In this document: positions 25,930 through 26,412 of the stretch, piece after piece
Layout: each line of letters starts with the position of its first letter
Position numbering within the stretch: the stretch's first letter is position 1
Assembly (NCBI GenBank): GCA_947450405.1
Contig: CANFVI010000004.1
Location: 1 to 26,412, forward strand
Reading direction: 5' to 3'
Source: Flavobacteriales bacterium
GTDB lineage: Bacteria > Bacteroidota > Bacteroidia > NS11-12g > UBA955
Length of the DNA: 26,412 bases
Position numbers and translations under genes: made by a program
The notes under the pieces: generated by a model
Database searches by the model: none
What the model was told of the DNA's origin: nothing
The model's input: the letters and a program-made list of their open reading frames with translations, nothing else

Positions 25930-26412
25930 TTAAACTGTAAATTCTACAGTACACCTTCTTATCAGAGGGTATGCAAAAGCATGTCGTCTTTTTGGTGTTC
26001 TTAATTTTGATTTGCCATGTTTAATTCTTGAATGCGGTTTGTGAGGCACATGGCTGCGTTTTTTCAAAATACGACGCTTTCTATTTTTGTATTTTAATCT
26101 AAATCCGCGGTGGCGTTTGCCTTTTTTGAATTTAAAACGGCTAAATGAATTAGGTAAATGAAATGATTCTTGTGAAATAAGCAGGGTTTCAAAGATTAGA
26201 CTATCTCCCTTAAAATCAATTATGGATGCCGGATTTATTGGTCTCCCTAAAAATCTGGTTTCAAAATGCAAGTGTGGACCTGTGCTTCTTCCCGTGCTTC
26301 CACCTAATCCAATAAGTTGACCAGCATTAACCAAATCTCCGGGTTTCGCTATTCTGTATGAAAGATGTCCATATAGGGTTTCAAATCCATTGTAATGTCT
26401 AACGATGATACA
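25930..26412 (-). CDS. M23-family peptidoglycan metallopeptidase, C-terminal part with basic tail
   Basis: The 3' end of a gene that continues past the right edge; 160 residues are visible and the frame is open to base 26412. It encodes the LytM-type fold that cleaves peptide cross-links in the cell wall: LYGHLSYR (residues 13-20 of the visible part), KPGDLVNAGQLIGLGGSTG (24-41) and the catalytic GPHLHFE (45-51) with the HxH zinc ligand pair. A spacer and then an unusual tail follow. From visible residue 92 on, 28 of 62 positions are Lys or Arg and six are His, with no acidic residue until four from the end. Related enzymes of the phylum often carry LysM domains here; none can be seen. An internal TTG at 26334 is not a true start, since the conserved domain extends beyond it. 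Confidence 0.88.
   Translation of the reverse strand, partial: CIIVRHYNGFETLYGHLSYRIAKPGDLVNAGQLIGLGGSTGRSTGPHLHFETRFLGRPINPASIIDFKGDSLIFETLLISQESFHLPNSFSRFKFKKGKRHRGFRLKYKNRKRRILKKRSHVPHKPHSRIKHGKSKLRTPKRRHAFAYPLIRRCTVEFTV

Noticed and set aside
25934..25950. ACTGTA...TACAGT hairpin at the end of the M23 gene as a terminator
   Set aside because: Six base pairs of low GC content with only three T's following on the minus strand, and it lies within the last codons; possible but not supportable.
25930..26160. Frameshift explaining the basic tail of the M23 peptidase as a broken LysM domain
   Set aside because: The two alternative forward frames at the beginning of the tail hit stops early and show no LysM-like sequence.
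1..26412. CRISPR arrays, insertion sequences, tRNA or rRNA genes, phage or defence systems
   Set aside because: No spaced repeats, transposase, integrase or RNA gene signatures were seen; coding density is high and all large frames belong to recognisable chromosomal families.

Overview
The window is an AT-rich chromosomal stretch from a member of the Bacteroidota. The evidence is a complete type IX secretion and gliding gene set (gldA, gldF, gldG, sprA, porZ), a type III glutamine synthetase, a fused phosphoglucose/phosphomannose isomerase, start sites without Shine-Dalgarno sequences, and repeated copies of the Bacteroidota -7 promoter motif TAnnTTTG. A T9SS-positive lineage of the Flavobacteriia, Sphingobacteriia, Chitinophagia or Cytophagia type fits; I cannot name a genus. 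I see no rRNA, tRNA, CRISPR array, insertion sequence, phage gene or clear horizontally acquired island.

Left part (1-3315, minus strand): a Kup-type potassium transporter is followed after one base by a secreted dipeptidyl-peptidase IV family (S9B) protein that runs off the left edge. A 232-bp divergent intergenic region separates kup from the plus-strand genes.

Middle part (3548-12417, plus strand): type III glutamine synthetase, thioredoxin reductase, a secreted Asp-box beta-propeller protein with a probable degenerate T9SS sorting tail, a PpiD/SurA-like periplasmic folding factor, a bifunctional glucose/mannose-6-phosphate isomerase, and a PhnP-like metallo-beta-lactamase-fold hydrolase. 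These look like separately transcribed housekeeping genes: most have their own TAnnTTTG element. Two strong intrinsic terminators, after ppiD and after the isomerase gene, punctuate the row.

Right part (12407-25857, minus strand): a 13.4-kb co-directional run in the order gldA, gldF, gldG, ruvA, sprA, porZ, with overlaps or short gaps. GldA/F/G form the gliding-associated ABC transporter. SprA is the giant outer-membrane translocon of the type IX system, and PorZ is a surface component of the T9SS attachment machinery. RuvA, a Holliday-junction protein, sits inside the run. At the right edge is the 3' part of an M23 peptidoglycan peptidase gene with an unusual, almost purely basic C-terminal tail.

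I found no clearly unprecedented system. The most interesting points are: an intrinsic terminator whose U-tract runs directly into the start codon of the PhnP-like gene; three genes whose start codon lies only 4-5 bases after a perfect -7 element, suggesting leaderless mRNAs; two inverted repeats over the -33 regions of ppiD and gldA; and the compact gldAFG-ruvA-sprA-porZ locus.
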